Shown here: piece by piece, positions 17,231 to 26,663 of the stretch
How positions within the stretch are numbered: the stretch's first letter is position 1
How the letters are laid out: the number at the start of each line of letters is the position of its first letter
NCBI RefSeq assembly: GCF_903819335.1
Contig: NZ_CAIJDE010000042.1
Coordinates: 1 to 40,904, forward strand
Source: Flavobacterium panici
Lineage (GTDB): Bacteria > Bacteroidota > Bacteroidia > Flavobacteriales > Flavobacteriaceae
DNA: 40,904 bases
Direction: 5' to 3'
The notes under the pieces: model-generated
The model's input: the letters and a program-made list of their open reading frames with translations, nothing else
What the model was told of the DNA's origin: nothing
The model's database searches: none
Position numbers and translations under genes: made by a program

Positions 17231-18952
17231 ATGAACACAGAATTATTAGGCGTCATTGGTATTTTCATCTTAACCATTGTTTTAGCGATTCCATTAGGGA
17301 AATACATTGCTAAAGTTTATTTGGGAGATAAAACACTTTTTGACCCGATTTTCAATCCAATTGAAAAATTTATCTTTAAAATCAGCGGTATCAATTCCAC
17401 TGAAGAAATGAACTGGAAACAACACTTAAAAGCACTTTTAAGTATTAATATGATTTGGTTCTTTCTTTGCTTTTTTGTCTTATTATTTCAGGGATCTTTA
17501 CCTCTTAATCCTGATAACAACCCCTCTATGACGCCTGATCTGGCATTTAATACTGCTATTTCATTTTTAGTCAATTGTAACTTACAGCATTATTCAGGCG
17601 AAAGCGGGGTTTCTTACCTTTCACAAATCGTCTTGATGTTCCTTCAATTTGTTTCTGCCGGTATCGGAATGGCTGCTGCTGCAATGATTTTTACAGCAAT
17701 GAAAGAAAGAACGACAGAACAATTGGGTAATTTTTATAATTATTTCATCAAAAGCTGTACTCGTATTTTATTACCGCTTTCAGCAATTGTAGCTGTTGCA
17801 CTAGTTTTTAGCGGTACTCCAATGACTTTTGAAGGTAAAGATGCTATTACGACACTTCAAGGTGATCACGTAGAAGTTTCTCGCGGACCTGCTGCAGCCT
17901 TTATTGCTATCAAACATATTGGTACAAATGGTGGTGGATTTTTTGGAGCTAACTCAGCACATCCGTTAGAAAACCCAACTTATTTTACGAATGGAGTTGA
18001 GCTTTGGGCGCAAATGATCATTCCGTTTGCGATGATTTTTGCTCTTGGATTTTACCTCAACAAAAGAAAATTATCAAACATCATTTTTGGTGTAATGACG
18101 ATCGGATTTCTACTTCTGGTTGTTCCAACAGTTATGAGTGAAATCAACGGAAATCCTGCTATCGAAAAAATGGGTATCGCACAAACAACCGGAGCGATGG
18201 AAGGAAAAGAAGTTCGGTTTGGTCCCGCAATGTCAGGTTTCTGGAGTATTGCTACAACGGTAATTTCTACAGGTTCTGTAAACAGTATGCACGATAGTTC
18301 AATGCCAATGTCTGGTACTATGCAGCTATTATCTATGATGGTGAATGCCTTTTACGGCGGATGTGGTGTGGGTATTTTAAACTACTATATTTTCATTATT
18401 CTGGCTGTATTTATCTCTGGATTAATGGTTGGTCGAACTCCTGAATTTTTAGGAAAGAAAATCGAAGCGCGGGAAGTAAAAATTGCTGCTTTTATCGCCA
18501 TTCTTCATCCTTTATTAATATTAGCCGGAACTGCTTTAGCTTCTTATTTTGCTGCGCATGATACTGCAATGGGTTATTGGTTTAACGGAAACGCGACAGG
18601 CTGGTTAAACAATCCCGGCAACCACGGATTCTCAGAAATGTTATACGAATACACTTCTAGTGCTGCCAATAACGGTTCTGGTTTTGAAGGATTGGGAGAT
18701 AATAATCCGTTCTGGAACATCACTACAGGAATTGTATTACTGTTAAGCCGTTTTATTCCAATCATTGGACCATTGGCAATTGCTGGTTTATTGGCAGGTA
18801 AAAAATACATTCCGGAAAGTGCAGGAACTTTAAAAACGGATACATCCATTTTCGGAATCATGACTTTTGCCGTAATCGCAATTATCGCTGCTTTATCATT
18901 CTTCCCAGCATTGGCTTTAGGTCCATTGGCAGAATTCTTTACTTTAAAATAA
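17231..18952 (+). CDS. kdpA: K+-transporting ATPase subunit KdpA
   Basis: The 573-residue protein is the potassium-binding, channel-like subunit of the high-affinity Kdp pump. Its hydrophobic profile shows about ten membrane spans. Selectivity-filter regions are recognisable: NCNLQHYSGESG near residue 115, GTNGGGFFGANSAHPLENPT beginning at Gly231, and NAFYGGCGVG near 377. The length is close to the usual 555-570. It follows kdpF and precedes kdpB, with a 197-base gap filled by a dispersed repeat. The frame is intact. Confidence 0.98.
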   Translation: MNTELLGVIGIFILTIVLAIPLGKYIAKVYLGDKTLFDPIFNPIEKFIFKISGINSTEEMNWKQHLKALLSINMIWFFLCFFVLLFQGSLPLNPDNNPSMTPDLAFNTAISFLVNCNLQHYSGESGVSYLSQIVLMFLQFVSAGIGMAAAAMIFTAMKERTTEQLGNFYNYFIKSCTRILLPLSAIVAVALVFSGTPMTFEGKDAITTLQGDHVEVSRGPAAAFIAIKHIGTNGGGFFGANSAHPLENPTYFTNGVELWAQMIIPFAMIFALGFYLNKRKLSNIIFGVMTIGFLLLVVPTVMSEINGNPAIEKMGIAQTTGAMEGKEVRFGPAMSGFWSIATTVISTGSVNSMHDSSMPMSGTMQLLSMMVNAFYGGCGVGILNYYIFIILAVFISGLMVGRTPEFLGKKIEAREVKIAAFIAILHPLLILAGTALASYFAAHDTAMGYWFNGNATGWLNNPGNHGFSEMLYEYTSSAANNGSGFEGLGDNNPFWNITTGIVLLLSRFIPIIGPLAIAGLLAGKKYIPESAGTLKTDTSIFGIMTFAVIAIIAALSFFPALALGPLAEFFTLK

Positions 18953-18979
18953 TAACTCATTTTTCAATGCTGAAAATAT

Positions 18980-19117
18980 TTAAACACATAGAAACATAGT
19001 TTTCCTTTATCTAAAAAAGGAGATCAAAAGAAACCAGTTTCTAACACATAGCTATGTGTGTTAATGCAAGTGAAACGCCTTTCTCTCAAAGTTAAAATCT
19101 ATGTCTCTATGTGTTAA
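18980..19117 (-). repeat. Dispersed ~120-bp element, copy B, in the kdpA-kdpB gap
   Basis: Terminal arms TAAACACATAGAAACATAG and CTATGTCTCTATGTGTTA are inverted, and an internal palindrome CACATAGCTATGTGTG lies between them. The reverse complement matches copy A at 10153-10267. The element fills most of the gap between two genes of one complex, where it could affect processing or termination of the message. Confidence 0.7.
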
Positions 19118-19149
19118 AAAAAAATCAGTTAAACAAAATAACATAAAAA

Positions 19150-21207
19150 ATGACAACTAATAAATCCACATCATTGTTTGAAAGTAAGCAGGTAAAAGAA
19201 GCCTTAGTGCAGTCTTTTGTCAAGCTGAACCCAAAAATGATGATCAAAAATCCGGTAATGTTTACCGTAGAAATAGGAACAGCCATTATGTTTGCTGTCT
19301 GCATTTCAATATTAATGGGTGCAAATGATCAAGGCAGTTTTACTTATAACTTAATTGTATTTTTAATTTTACTGGCAACACTTTTATTTGCCAATTTCGC
19401 CGAAGCAATTGCCGAAGCAAGAGGAAAAGCACAAGCCGACAGTTTACGAAAAACACGTGAAGAAACTCCTGCAAGACAAATTATGCCAAACGGAGAAATT
19501 AAAAACATTAGTTCTTCGGCATTGAAAAAAGACGATATTTTCGTTTGCGAAGCTGGTGATTTAATTGCTGCCGATGGTGAAATTATCGAAGGTCTGGCTA
19601 CAATCGACGAAAGTGCTATCACTGGAGAAAGTGCTCCTGTAATTCGGGAAGCTGGTGGAGATAAATCTTCGGTTACCGGAGGGACAAAAGTATTATCTGA
19701 TAAAATTAAAGTAAAAGTAACTTCTGAACCTGGCGAAAGCTTTTTAGATAAAATGATTGCTTTAGTTGAAGGTGCAAGCCGTCAGAAAACACCAAACGAA
19801 ATTGCCTTAACCATTTTATTAGCCGCATTTACTTTAATCTTCGTGATTGTGTGCGTTACGCTAAAACCGTTTGCCGACTATGCCAACGCACCCATCACGA
19901 TCGCGGCTTTCATTGCTTTGTTTGTTTGTTTAATTCCAACTACAATTGGTGGTTTGCTTTCTGCGATTGGTATTGCGGGAATGGACAGAGCTTTACGAGC
20001 TAACGTAATTACAAAATCGGGTAAAGCGGTTGAAACTGCTGGGGATATTGATGTTTTACTTTTGGATAAAACAGGAACCATCACCATTGGAAACAGAAAA
20101 GCAACTAATTTTTATCCAACAAAAGGAATCTCTTTAGATGATTTTATTAAATCTGCCGTATTAAGTTCGCTTGCAGATGATACTCCGGAAGGAAAAAGTA
20201 TTATTGAGTTGAGCAAAACGATCAATTTAAACGGTAAAATGCAGGAAGACATTTCACATTTTACAGATAACATTTCACACACTATAAAATTTACTGCCGA
20301 AACCAGAACTTCTGGAGTAGTATTAAAAGACGGAACTAATATTAGAAAAGGTGCTCAGGATGCTGCAAAAAATATTGCGCAACAGGCAGGAAATTCTTTT
20401 CCTGAAGATACTGCTCAACAAGTTATCACGATTTCGTCTAACGGAGGAACTCCATTGGTTGTTATTAAAGACAATGTAGTTCAAGGTGTTATCGAACTTC
20501 AGGATATTATCAAAACCGGAATGAAAGAACGTTTTGAGCGCTTGCGCAGAATGGGAATTAAAACGGTAATGGTTACTGGTGATAATCCGCTTACGGCCAA
20601 ATTTATTGCCGAAGCAGCTGGTGTTGATGATTTTATTGCCGAAGCTAAGCCTGAGGATAAAATGAATTACATTAGAAAAGAACAAGCTGAGGGAAGACTG
20701 GTTGCCATGATGGGCGACGGAACAAATGATGCTCCTGCCCTTGCCCAAGCCAATGTTGGAGTTGCCATGAACAGCGGAACTCAAGCTGCAAAAGAAGCCG
20801 GAAACATGGTCGATCTTGACAATGACCCAACGAAACTAATTGAAATCGTTGAAATTGGAAAACAGCTTTTAATGACTCGAGGTACTTTAACTACTTTTTC
20901 TATTGCAAATGACGTTGCGAAATATTTTGCTATTGTTCCTGCTCTTTTTATTACTGCGATTCCTGCGCTTCAAGGTTTAAACATCATGCATTTGCACAGC
21001 CCTGAAAGTGCCATTTTATCAGCGGTAATTTTCAACGCGATTATTATTCCAATTTTGATTCCGCTTGCGCTGAAAGGTGTTGATTATCGACCAATTGGAG
21101 CAAGTGCTATCTTAAAAAGAAATCTTTTGATTTATGGCCTTGGCGGATTGATTGTTCCTTTCATCGGAATTAAAGTAATTGATCTAATTGTTGCTCTCTT
21201 TATGTAA
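19150..21207 (+). CDS. kdpB: K+-transporting P-type ATPase subunit KdpB
   Basis: The 685-residue protein is the catalytic subunit. It has the actuator motif AITGESAPV, the phosphorylation motif [10 protein letters not shown] with Asp306, the nucleotide-domain signature TPEGKSI, the hinge [11 protein letters not shown], and [12 protein letters not shown]. Length and order agree with KdpB. ATP hydrolysis here drives K+ uptake through KdpA. The frame is intact and the start ATG is not preceded by another in-frame candidate. Confidence 0.98.
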   Translation: MTTNKSTSLFESKQVKEALVQSFVKLNPKMMIKNPVMFTVEIGTAIMFAVCISILMGANDQGSFTYNLIVFLILLATLLFANFAEAIAEARGKAQADSLRKTREETPARQIMPNGEIKNISSSALKKDDIFVCEAGDLIAADGEIIEGLATIDESAITGESAPVIREAGGDKSSVTGGTKVLSDKIKVKVTSEPGESFLDKMIALVEGASRQKTPNEIALTILLAAFTLIFVIVCVTLKPFADYANAPITIAAFIALFVCLIPTTIGGLLSAIGIAGMDRALRANVITKSGKAVETAGDIDVLLLDKTGTITIGNRKATNFYPTKGISLDDFIKSAVLSSLADDTPEGKSIIELSKTINLNGKMQEDISHFTDNISHTIKFTAETRTSGVVLKDGTNIRKGAQDAAKNIAQQAGNSFPEDTAQQVITISSNGGTPLVVIKDNVVQGVIELQDIIKTGMKERFERLRRMGIKTVMVTGDNPLTAKFIAEAAGVDDFIAEAKPEDKMNYIRKEQAEGRLVAMMGDGTNDAPALAQANVGVAMNSGTQAAKEAGNMVDLDNDPTKLIEIVEIGKQLLMTRGTLTTFSIANDVAKYFAIVPALFITAIPALQGLNIMHLHSPESAILSAVIFNAIIIPILIPLALKGVDYRPIGASAILKRNLLIYGLGGLIVPFIGIKVIDLIVALFM

Positions 21208-21213
21208 AAATTA

Positions 21214-21244
21214 AACCTGACAGGTTTTTAAAACCTGTCAGGTT
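21214..21244. repeat. Palindrome in the kdpB-kdpC gap
   Basis: AACCTGACAGGTTT and its complement form a hairpin seven bases after the kdpB stop. It is a different family from the repeats in the neighbouring gaps but related to the hairpin at 1090-1120. Confidence 0.7.
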
Positions 21245-21297
21245 CACAAAACTCAATTAAAAACATAGACTTTAAACTATAAGCTTTTAAGAAAAAA

Positions 21298-21908
21298 CTT
21301 AGAACCTTAGCATCTTAGAGTCTTAGAATCTCAAAAGAAATGAAAAATCTATTTTCACTATTAAAACTTACCGTATTTACTTTGATTTTGTTTGCGGTTA
21401 TTTATCCTTTAGCGATTTACGGAATCGCACAATTGGCTCCAAATCAAGGAAAAGGAAAAACTATTTCGGTTAACGGAAAAGTGGTTGGTTATCAAAAAAT
21501 TGGTCAAAAGTTCGATAAGTCAAATTATTTCTGGGGAAGACCTTCGGCTGTTGATTATAATGCTGCCGGAAGTGCCGGAAGTAACAAAGGGCCAAGCAAC
21601 GCTGACTATTTGGCTTTGGTTCAAAAAAGAATTGATACACTTTTATTGGTTCATCCGTACTTGAAAAAATCTGATATTCCATCAGATATGGTTACGGCTT
21701 CAGGAAGTGGTTTAGATCCGAATATTTCTCCGCAAGGCGCTTTGATTCAGGTAAAACGTATTGCTAAAGAAAGAAAACTGGATGAAACTAAAGTAAAAGC
21801 TTTAGTAGAATCTAAAATTAATACAGCCGTTGTTGGTCCTGAAACAGTGAATGTTTTGGAATTGAATGCGGCTTTGGATCAGCTTCGCTAAGATGCTAAG
21901 GTTCTAAG
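21298..21908. repeat. 21-bp inverted repeat flanking kdpC
   Basis: The 21-base arm at 21298-21318 (beginning CTTAGAACCTTAGC) is perfectly complementary to 21888-21908 (beginning CTAAGATGCTAAGG). The right arm includes the kdpC stop codon at 21889-21891. The arms enclose kdpC and almost nothing else. Confidence 0.8.
21340..21891 (+). CDS. kdpC: K+-transporting ATPase subunit KdpC
   Basis: The 183-residue protein has an N-terminal membrane anchor (about 7-28) and the family blocks KFDKSNYFWGRPSAVDYN and ASGSGLDPNISPQGALIQ. KdpC is the periplasmic-facing subunit that raises nucleotide affinity of KdpB. The length is usual. The gene is framed by a perfect 21-bp inverted repeat whose right arm overlaps the stop codon. 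It is separated by 132 bases from kdpB, more than in most kdp operons. Confidence 0.97.
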   Translation: MKNLFSLLKLTVFTLILFAVIYPLAIYGIAQLAPNQGKGKTISVNGKVVGYQKIGQKFDKSNYFWGRPSAVDYNAAGSAGSNKGPSNADYLALVQKRIDTLLLVHPYLKKSDIPSDMVTASGSGLDPNISPQGALIQVKRIAKERKLDETKVKALVESKINTAVVGPETVNVLELNAALDQLR

Positions 21909-21931
21909 ATACTGAGATACTAAGTTTTTCT

Positions 21932-22169
21932 CCTGCAAGGTTTTCAAAACCTTGTAGGTATGATAGACTAATTGACACGAATTTCCATTCTTGTTCTATG
22001 TGCATTCTTGTCATTTCGACGAAGGAGAAATCTTCGTTAGTAGCTAGACAAAGATTGACGAATTTCTATGCGGAGTTTCTTGCGGAGATTCCTCGTTCCT
22101 CGGAATGACAAATAGAACGTAAACTGAAACTTATAATTAATACCTACAAGGTTTTGAAAATCTTGCAGG
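21932..22169. repeat. Composite repeat after kdpC
   Basis: Arms at 21932-21960 and 22141-22169 (CTGCAAGG family, one mismatch) enclose about 180 bases. The core is itself an inverted repeat with ends TGTCATTTCGACGAAGGAGA and CGTTCCTCGGAATGACA. The 21892-22315 gap holds this unit and the structured element at 22199; no gene was found. Confidence 0.75.
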
Positions 22170-22198
22170 AAACAAAAACGCCTTTTTACCCCGAATTT

Positions 22199-22277
22199 CC
22201 TAGCCCCGATAGTAGTGGAAATCCTTTTGTACCGGGGTTCGGTACAAAAGATTGAAACGGATAGCGGGATTAGCTCC
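22199..22277 (+). ncRNA. Flavo-1-like structured element, copy 2
   Basis: The flanks CCTAGCCCCGATAG and CGGATAGCGGGATTAGCTCC match copy 1 nearly base for base. The hairpin stem differs by compensating changes: TTTTGTACCG (22225-22234) pairs with CGGTACAAAA (22240-22249) around the same GGGTT loop. Here the element lies 39 bases upstream of the porin start, so it could be in that gene's leader. Confidence 0.55.
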
Positions 22278-22315
22278 TAAAAAATCTACTAAATAAATAA
22301 TAGAATACCACAAAA

Positions 22316-23395
22316 ATGAAAAAAATAATACTTACTGCTTTAATCGCTTTTGGTTTTAGCAATTTACATGCACAAGAAGAATCAAAAAGTCCGTTTACGT
22401 TTTCAGGATATGTAGACGCTTATTATAGTTATGATTTTGCAAAACCGGAAGATCATACTCGACCAAACTTTTTTTATAGTTATAATAAAAGTAACGAGGT
22501 AAACCTGAATTTAGGTATGGCAAAAGTGAATTATTCGAAAGAAAATATTCGAGGAAATTTTGCCTTAATGGCTGGAACTTATGCCGAATATAATATGGCT
22601 GCAGAACAGGGTTTATTGAAAAATGTTTATGAAGCCAATGTGGGCGTAAAGATTTCGAAAAACCACAATTTATGGATTGATGCGGGAATTATGCCTTCGC
22701 ATATTGGCTTTGAAAGTGCGATTGGAAAAGACTGTCAGACTTTAACGAGAAGTATTATGGCTGAGAATTCTCCTTATTATGAAACGGGAGTTAAAATTGG
22801 TTATACATCTGAATCTGGAGAATGGTACTTGGCAGGTATGTACTTGAATGGCTGGCAGAGAATTGAGAAAGTAGAAGGCAATCAAACGCCTGCTTTTGGA
22901 ACTCAGGTTACTTACAAACCTTCTGATCGGGTTGCTTTGAATTGGAGTACATATGTTGGAAATGAACAACCGGATATTGATAAAAAATGGCGTTATTTCA
23001 ACAACTTTTACGGACAATTTAAAGTAACGGAAAAGACAAATATTACAGCTGGTTTTGATATTGGATCGCAGCAATCGGCTAAAAGCAGTAATAAATATGA
23101 TACTTGGTTTTCACCGGTTTTAATTCTACAATACAAACCAACAGATAAAATTCAGCTTGCAGCACGCGGTGAATATTATAGCGACGAAAAAAGTGTAATT
23201 ATCGCAACTGAAACTCCAAATGGTTTTAAAACTTATGGATTTTCAGCTAACTTTGATTACTTAGTTACTGATAATGTTATGTTTAGAATTGAAGCGAGAA
23301 ATCTTTCAAGTAAAGATGAAATCTTCACAAATAAAGACAATCTTCCAACGGATACGAATACGTTCGTAACGACTTCCTTGGCGATTAGTTTCTAG
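22316..23395 (+). CDS. Outer-membrane beta-barrel porin (OmpL-like, BBP2)
   Basis: The 359-residue protein starts with a signal peptide (about 1-19, cleavage near HAQ-EE). The rest alternates polar and aromatic residues as in beta-barrels and ends in a short strand with a terminal Phe (TTSLAISF), the usual outer-membrane insertion signal. Segments such as FSGYVDAYYSYDF, MPSHIGFESAIGKD and YETGVKIGYTSESGEWY fit the OmpL-like putative beta-barrel porin-2 family. It sits between kdpC and the kdpD-like gene, so it may supply K+ passage across the outer membrane when Kdp is induced; this is inferred from position. Confidence 0.85.
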   Translation: MKKIILTALIAFGFSNLHAQEESKSPFTFSGYVDAYYSYDFAKPEDHTRPNFFYSYNKSNEVNLNLGMAKVNYSKENIRGNFALMAGTYAEYNMAAEQGLLKNVYEANVGVKISKNHNLWIDAGIMPSHIGFESAIGKDCQTLTRSIMAENSPYYETGVKIGYTSESGEWYLAGMYLNGWQRIEKVEGNQTPAFGTQVTYKPSDRVALNWSTYVGNEQPDIDKKWRYFNNFYGQFKVTEKTNITAGFDIGSQQSAKSSNKYDTWFSPVLILQYKPTDKIQLAARGEYYSDEKSVIIATETPNGFKTYGFSANFDYLVTDNVMFRIEARNLSSKDEIFTNKDNLPTDTNTFVTTSLAISF

Positions 23396-23410
23396 GAGAA
23401 TATTTCTTGA

Positions 23411-23569
23411 CACAGATTACACAGATTAAAAGAATTTTTTAATGTCTTTGTGTAGATTTATTTGCCACGAATTACACAAATTTTCACGAATTATATTAAA
23501 TAAAAATTTGTGCAAATTTGTGTAATTCGTGGCGAAAAAAAATAATCCTTTTAATCTATGTAATCTGTG
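23411..23569. repeat. Nested inverted repeats in the porin-kdpD gap
   Basis: An outer pair (CACAGATTACACAGATTAAA at 23411 and its near-complement ending at 23569) encloses an inner perfect pair (GCCACGAATTACACAAATTT, 23464-23483 with 23514-23533). The same word families appear at 7621-7754. A further repeat fragment (CTTAGCGCCTTCGTGGCAAA) runs up to the kdpD start. Confidence 0.75.
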
Positions 23570-23615
23570 GCTTTAAAAAAAAACTTTGTGACTTAGCGCC
23601 TTCGTGGCAAAAAAT

Positions 23616-24740
23616 ATGGAAAACGAAAATAATAACGCACAGCACTTTCTCGATTTAATTCAGAAATCACGAAAAGGGAAGTTTAAAATCTACATTGGAA
23701 TGAGCGCCGGTGTGGGCAAAACTTTTCGTATGCTTCAGGAAGCGCATTCGTTATTGAAAAACGGAATTGATGTAAAAATTGGCTACATCGAAACGCACAT
23801 GCGGAAGGAAACGCATGAATTATTAGCGGGTTTGCCTATAATTCCGAGACGGACCATTTTCTATAAAGGAAAAGAATTGGAAGAATTGGATGTTCAGGCG
23901 ATTATCAATCTTCGTCCAGAAGTCGTTATTGTTGATGAATTAGCGCACACGAACGTTGAAGGAAGCAAAAATGAAAAACGCTGGCAAGATGTTTCGGAAA
24001 TTCTGGAAGCTGGAATTAATGTGATTTCGGCGGTTAATATTCAGCATATTGAGAGTTTAAATGAAGACGTAAAACGAATTACAAACATTGATGTTCAGGA
24101 AAGAATTCCTGATAATGTATTGCGATTGGCAGATGAAGTCGTGAATATCGACTTAACATCCGAAGATTTGATTGCGCGTTTGAAAGAAGGAAAAATTTAT
24201 ACGGCTGATAAAATTCAGACTGCTTTAACGAACTTTTTTAAATCGGAACAGATTTTACAACTTCGAGAATTGGCTTTGAAAGAAGTAGCGAGTCAGGTCG
24301 TTCGAAAAGTTGAAAATGAAGTTCCGAATCTTCATGCTTTACGACACGAAAAATTGTTGGCTTGCATTAGCAGTAATGACAAAACGGCTAAAATTGTTAT
24401 TAGAAAAGCAGCACGATTGGCAAGTTATTATAACGGATCATGGTATGTTTTGTATGTGGAAACTCCACAGGAAAGCAGTACAAAAATTGCTTTAGACAAA
24501 CAAAGACATTTAATTAATAATTTTAAACTCGCCGTACAATTAGGCGCAGAAGTAATTAAATTGGAAAACAAAAATATTGCCGATGCGATTTTGGCAACTG
24601 TTGAAGAAAAACAAATTACAACTGTGTGTATCGGGAAACCGCATTTGAATTTATTTAAAGTAATTTTGTCTACAACAATTTTTAGGCGTTTGCTAAATAA
24701 ACTGTCTTTATCAAATGTAGATCTTGTTATCCTGTCATGA
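23616..24740 (+). CDS. kdpD: Stand-alone KdpD N-terminal sensor domain with USP domain
   Basis: With the ATG at 23616 the protein has 374 residues. An in-frame GTG 12 bases upstream lies inside a dispersed repeat and is less likely. The KdpD domain (about 15-225) has the P-loop GMSAGVGKT (Gly28-Thr36), YIETHMRKET, VVIVDELAHTN and the block SAVNIQHIESLND-like text. A universal-stress-protein-like domain (about 245-374) follows. The membrane and kinase halves of classical KdpD are missing; a separate membrane kinase is encoded 99 bases downstream. The protein is soluble and probably passes cytoplasmic K+ or nucleotide signals to that kinase. Confidence 0.92.
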   Translation: MENENNNAQHFLDLIQKSRKGKFKIYIGMSAGVGKTFRMLQEAHSLLKNGIDVKIGYIETHMRKETHELLAGLPIIPRRTIFYKGKELEELDVQAIINLRPEVVIVDELAHTNVEGSKNEKRWQDVSEILEAGINVISAVNIQHIESLNEDVKRITNIDVQERIPDNVLRLADEVVNIDLTSEDLIARLKEGKIYTADKIQTALTNFFKSEQILQLRELALKEVASQVVRKVENEVPNLHALRHEKLLACISSNDKTAKIVIRKAARLASYYNGSWYVLYVETPQESSTKIALDKQRHLINNFKLAVQLGAEVIKLENKNIADAILATVEEKQITTVCIGKPHLNLFKVILSTTIFRRLLNKLSLSNVDLVILS

Positions 24741-24750
24741 AAAAATATTA

Positions 24751-24831
24751 AACCATATAAGTAATATAAGTTCATTTAAACAGAATGCTTAATCAGCTGT
24801 ACTTATATTTTCTTATATTACTTATATGGTT
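24751..24831. repeat. 20-bp perfect inverted repeat between the KdpD halves
   Basis: AACCATATAAGTAATATAAG at 24751-24770 is perfectly complementary to 24812-24831. The hairpin fills the gap between the KdpD-like gene and the kinase gene, so it may tune expression of the two halves separately. Confidence 0.8.
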
Positions 24832-24839
24832 CAAAAAAA

Positions 24840-26570
24840 ATGTTTTATAAAATGAGAATTAAAACCAAATTGAATCTGGGAGTTGGATTGTTATTTTTAA
24901 TGATCATTATACTTTCGTTAGTGAGCGGTTATTCTGTTTTTTTGATAAAAGCAGACACAGAGAATATTCTGAAAGCGAATTATAATACGCTAGAATATTC
25001 TCGAAATATGATTTTGTCTTTGGATGAAATTAAAGCGAGCCCGGATAGTAAGATTCATGTTTTCAAGGAATATCTTGAAAAACAAACACAAAATGTTACG
25101 GAGCCCGGAGAAAAAGAAGCAACTGCAAGCCTTGAAAAAAGTTTTGCTCTTTTAGAAAAAAACGGTTCTAATGAAGCTTTAAAAGCACAAGTTAGACAGG
25201 ATATTTTTGCGATTATGAAATTGAATCTGGATGCCATAAAACAGAAAAGCGATATTGCCAAACATACCGCCGAAAATGCTAATTTATGGATTGCCATTGT
25301 GGGAACTTTATGTTTTTTAATTGCTTTTAATTTACTGATTAATCTGCCTAATAATATTGCCAATCCTATAAAGGAATTGACGCTGAGTATTAAGGAAATT
25401 GCCAATAAAAACTATTCAGAACGTGTTCATTTTACGAGTCATAGCGAATTTGGTGATCTGGCCAAATCGTTTAATACGATGGCGCAAAAACTTCAGGAGT
25501 ATAACGACAGCAATTTCTACAAACTCTTTTTTGAAAAGAAACGACTGGAAACTTTAATCAATAATATGAACGATCCAATTATTGGCTTGGATCATGAAGG
25601 AATCGTTTTGTTTGCCAATGACGAAGCATTAAAAATTATTGGTTTAAAATTGGAAGATGTTATTGGAAAATCATCTTCTACTCTAGCCTTGTCGAATGAT
25701 TTGATTCGGTCTTTGATTTTGAAAGATGAATCAGATGCGCCTAAAAAACAACCGCTTAAAATCTATGCGCACGGAAAAGAAAGTTATTTCGAAAAAGAAA
25801 TTCTGAATATTACCATAATTCCAACGGGAGAAGAAAAAGAAATTAATATTGGAGATGTTATTATTCTGCGAAACATTACGCTTTTTAAAGAACTGGATTT
25901 TGCTAAAACCAACTTTATTGCCACCGTTTCACACGAATTAAAAACACCAATTGCTTCTATAAAATTAAGTCTTCAATTGCTTGAAAATGGAAAAACGGGC
26001 AACATGAACGACGACCAGAAACAATTGGTTGAAAGTATAAAAGATGACAGTCAGCGATTGTTGAAAATTACGGGTGAATTGCTTAATTTATCTCAATTAG
26101 AAACGGGAAATATTCAGCTGAATATCGAAAAAAGTAATCCGCATGAAATTGTAAATTATGCCGTTGAAGCAGTTAAAGTTCAGGCTGATCAAAAACAGAT
26201 TAAACTTTTAATTGATGCCGATGAAAACCTCCAAGACGTAAAAGCTGACAGCGAAAAAACAGGCTGGGTTTTGATTAATTATTTATCGAATGCGATTCGT
26301 TATTCTTCTGAAAAAAGTACGATTATCATCAAATTAAAAAAAGATAATAATCAAATCGTATTTCAGGTTATCGACACTGGAAAAGGAATTGATACAAGAT
26401 ATAAAGACAAAGTTTTTGATAAGTATTTTCAAGTTCCGGGAAGTCAGAAATCCGGAACGGGATTAGGTTTAGCGATAAGCAAAGAATTTATCGAAGCTCA
26501 AAATGGAAGTGTTGGTGTAGAAAGTAATTTAGGATTAGGAAGCACGTTTTGGTTTTCGTTGAAGGTTTAG
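24840..26570 (+). CDS. Membrane sensor histidine kinase (HAMP-PAS-HisKA-HATPase)
   Basis: The 576-residue protein has two membrane spans (about 13-35 and 147-170) around a small periplasmic helical region. A HAMP segment (about 171-225), a PAS domain (about 232-350), HisKA with His365 in ATVSHELKTP and an ATPase domain with NYLSNAIRYS, IDTGKGID and GTGLGLAI follow. It comes right after the truncated KdpD and probably supplies its kinase half. An alternative start is the ATG at 24852, which would give MRIKTKLNLG. No response regulator follows; the partner may be the NtrC-type protein at 14994. Confidence 0.9.
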   Translation: MFYKMRIKTKLNLGVGLLFLMIIILSLVSGYSVFLIKADTENILKANYNTLEYSRNMILSLDEIKASPDSKIHVFKEYLEKQTQNVTEPGEKEATASLEKSFALLEKNGSNEALKAQVRQDIFAIMKLNLDAIKQKSDIAKHTAENANLWIAIVGTLCFLIAFNLLINLPNNIANPIKELTLSIKEIANKNYSERVHFTSHSEFGDLAKSFNTMAQKLQEYNDSNFYKLFFEKKRLETLINNMNDPIIGLDHEGIVLFANDEALKIIGLKLEDVIGKSSSTLALSNDLIRSLILKDESDAPKKQPLKIYAHGKESYFEKEILNITIIPTGEEKEINIGDVIILRNITLFKELDFAKTNFIATVSHELKTPIASIKLSLQLLENGKTGNMNDDQKQLVESIKDDSQRLLKITGELLNLSQLETGNIQLNIEKSNPHEIVNYAVEAVKVQADQKQIKLLIDADENLQDVKADSEKTGWVLINYLSNAIRYSSEKSTIIIKLKKDNNQIVFQVIDTGKGIDTRYKDKVFDKYFQVPGSQKSGTGLGLAISKEFIEAQNGSVGVESNLGLGSTFWFSLKV

Positions 26571-26580
26571 ATTTTTTTCC

Positions 26581-26656
26581 TGCCACGAAGGCACTAAGAC
26601 ACAAAGTTTATTTGAAGGATTTTTGAATAGCTTTGTGTCTTAGTGCCTTCGTGGCA
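26581..26656. repeat. 26-bp perfect inverted repeat between convergent genes
   Basis: Arms at 26581-26606 and 26631-26656 (core GCCACGAAGGCACTAAGACA) are perfect complements around 24 bases, located between the convergent kinase and repressor genes. It may terminate both. Fragments of the same family occur near 664 and 23590. Confidence 0.85.
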
Positions 26657-26663
26657 AAAAAAA

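Noticed and set aside
20323..20784. 153-codon minus-strand open frame
   Set aside because: It is antisense to the conserved catalytic part of kdpB and so is a shadow.
23604..23615. GTG start of the KdpD-like gene
   Set aside because: The GTG lies in a dispersed repeat (CCTTCGTGGCAAA), and the ATG at 23616 fits the family N-terminus better.
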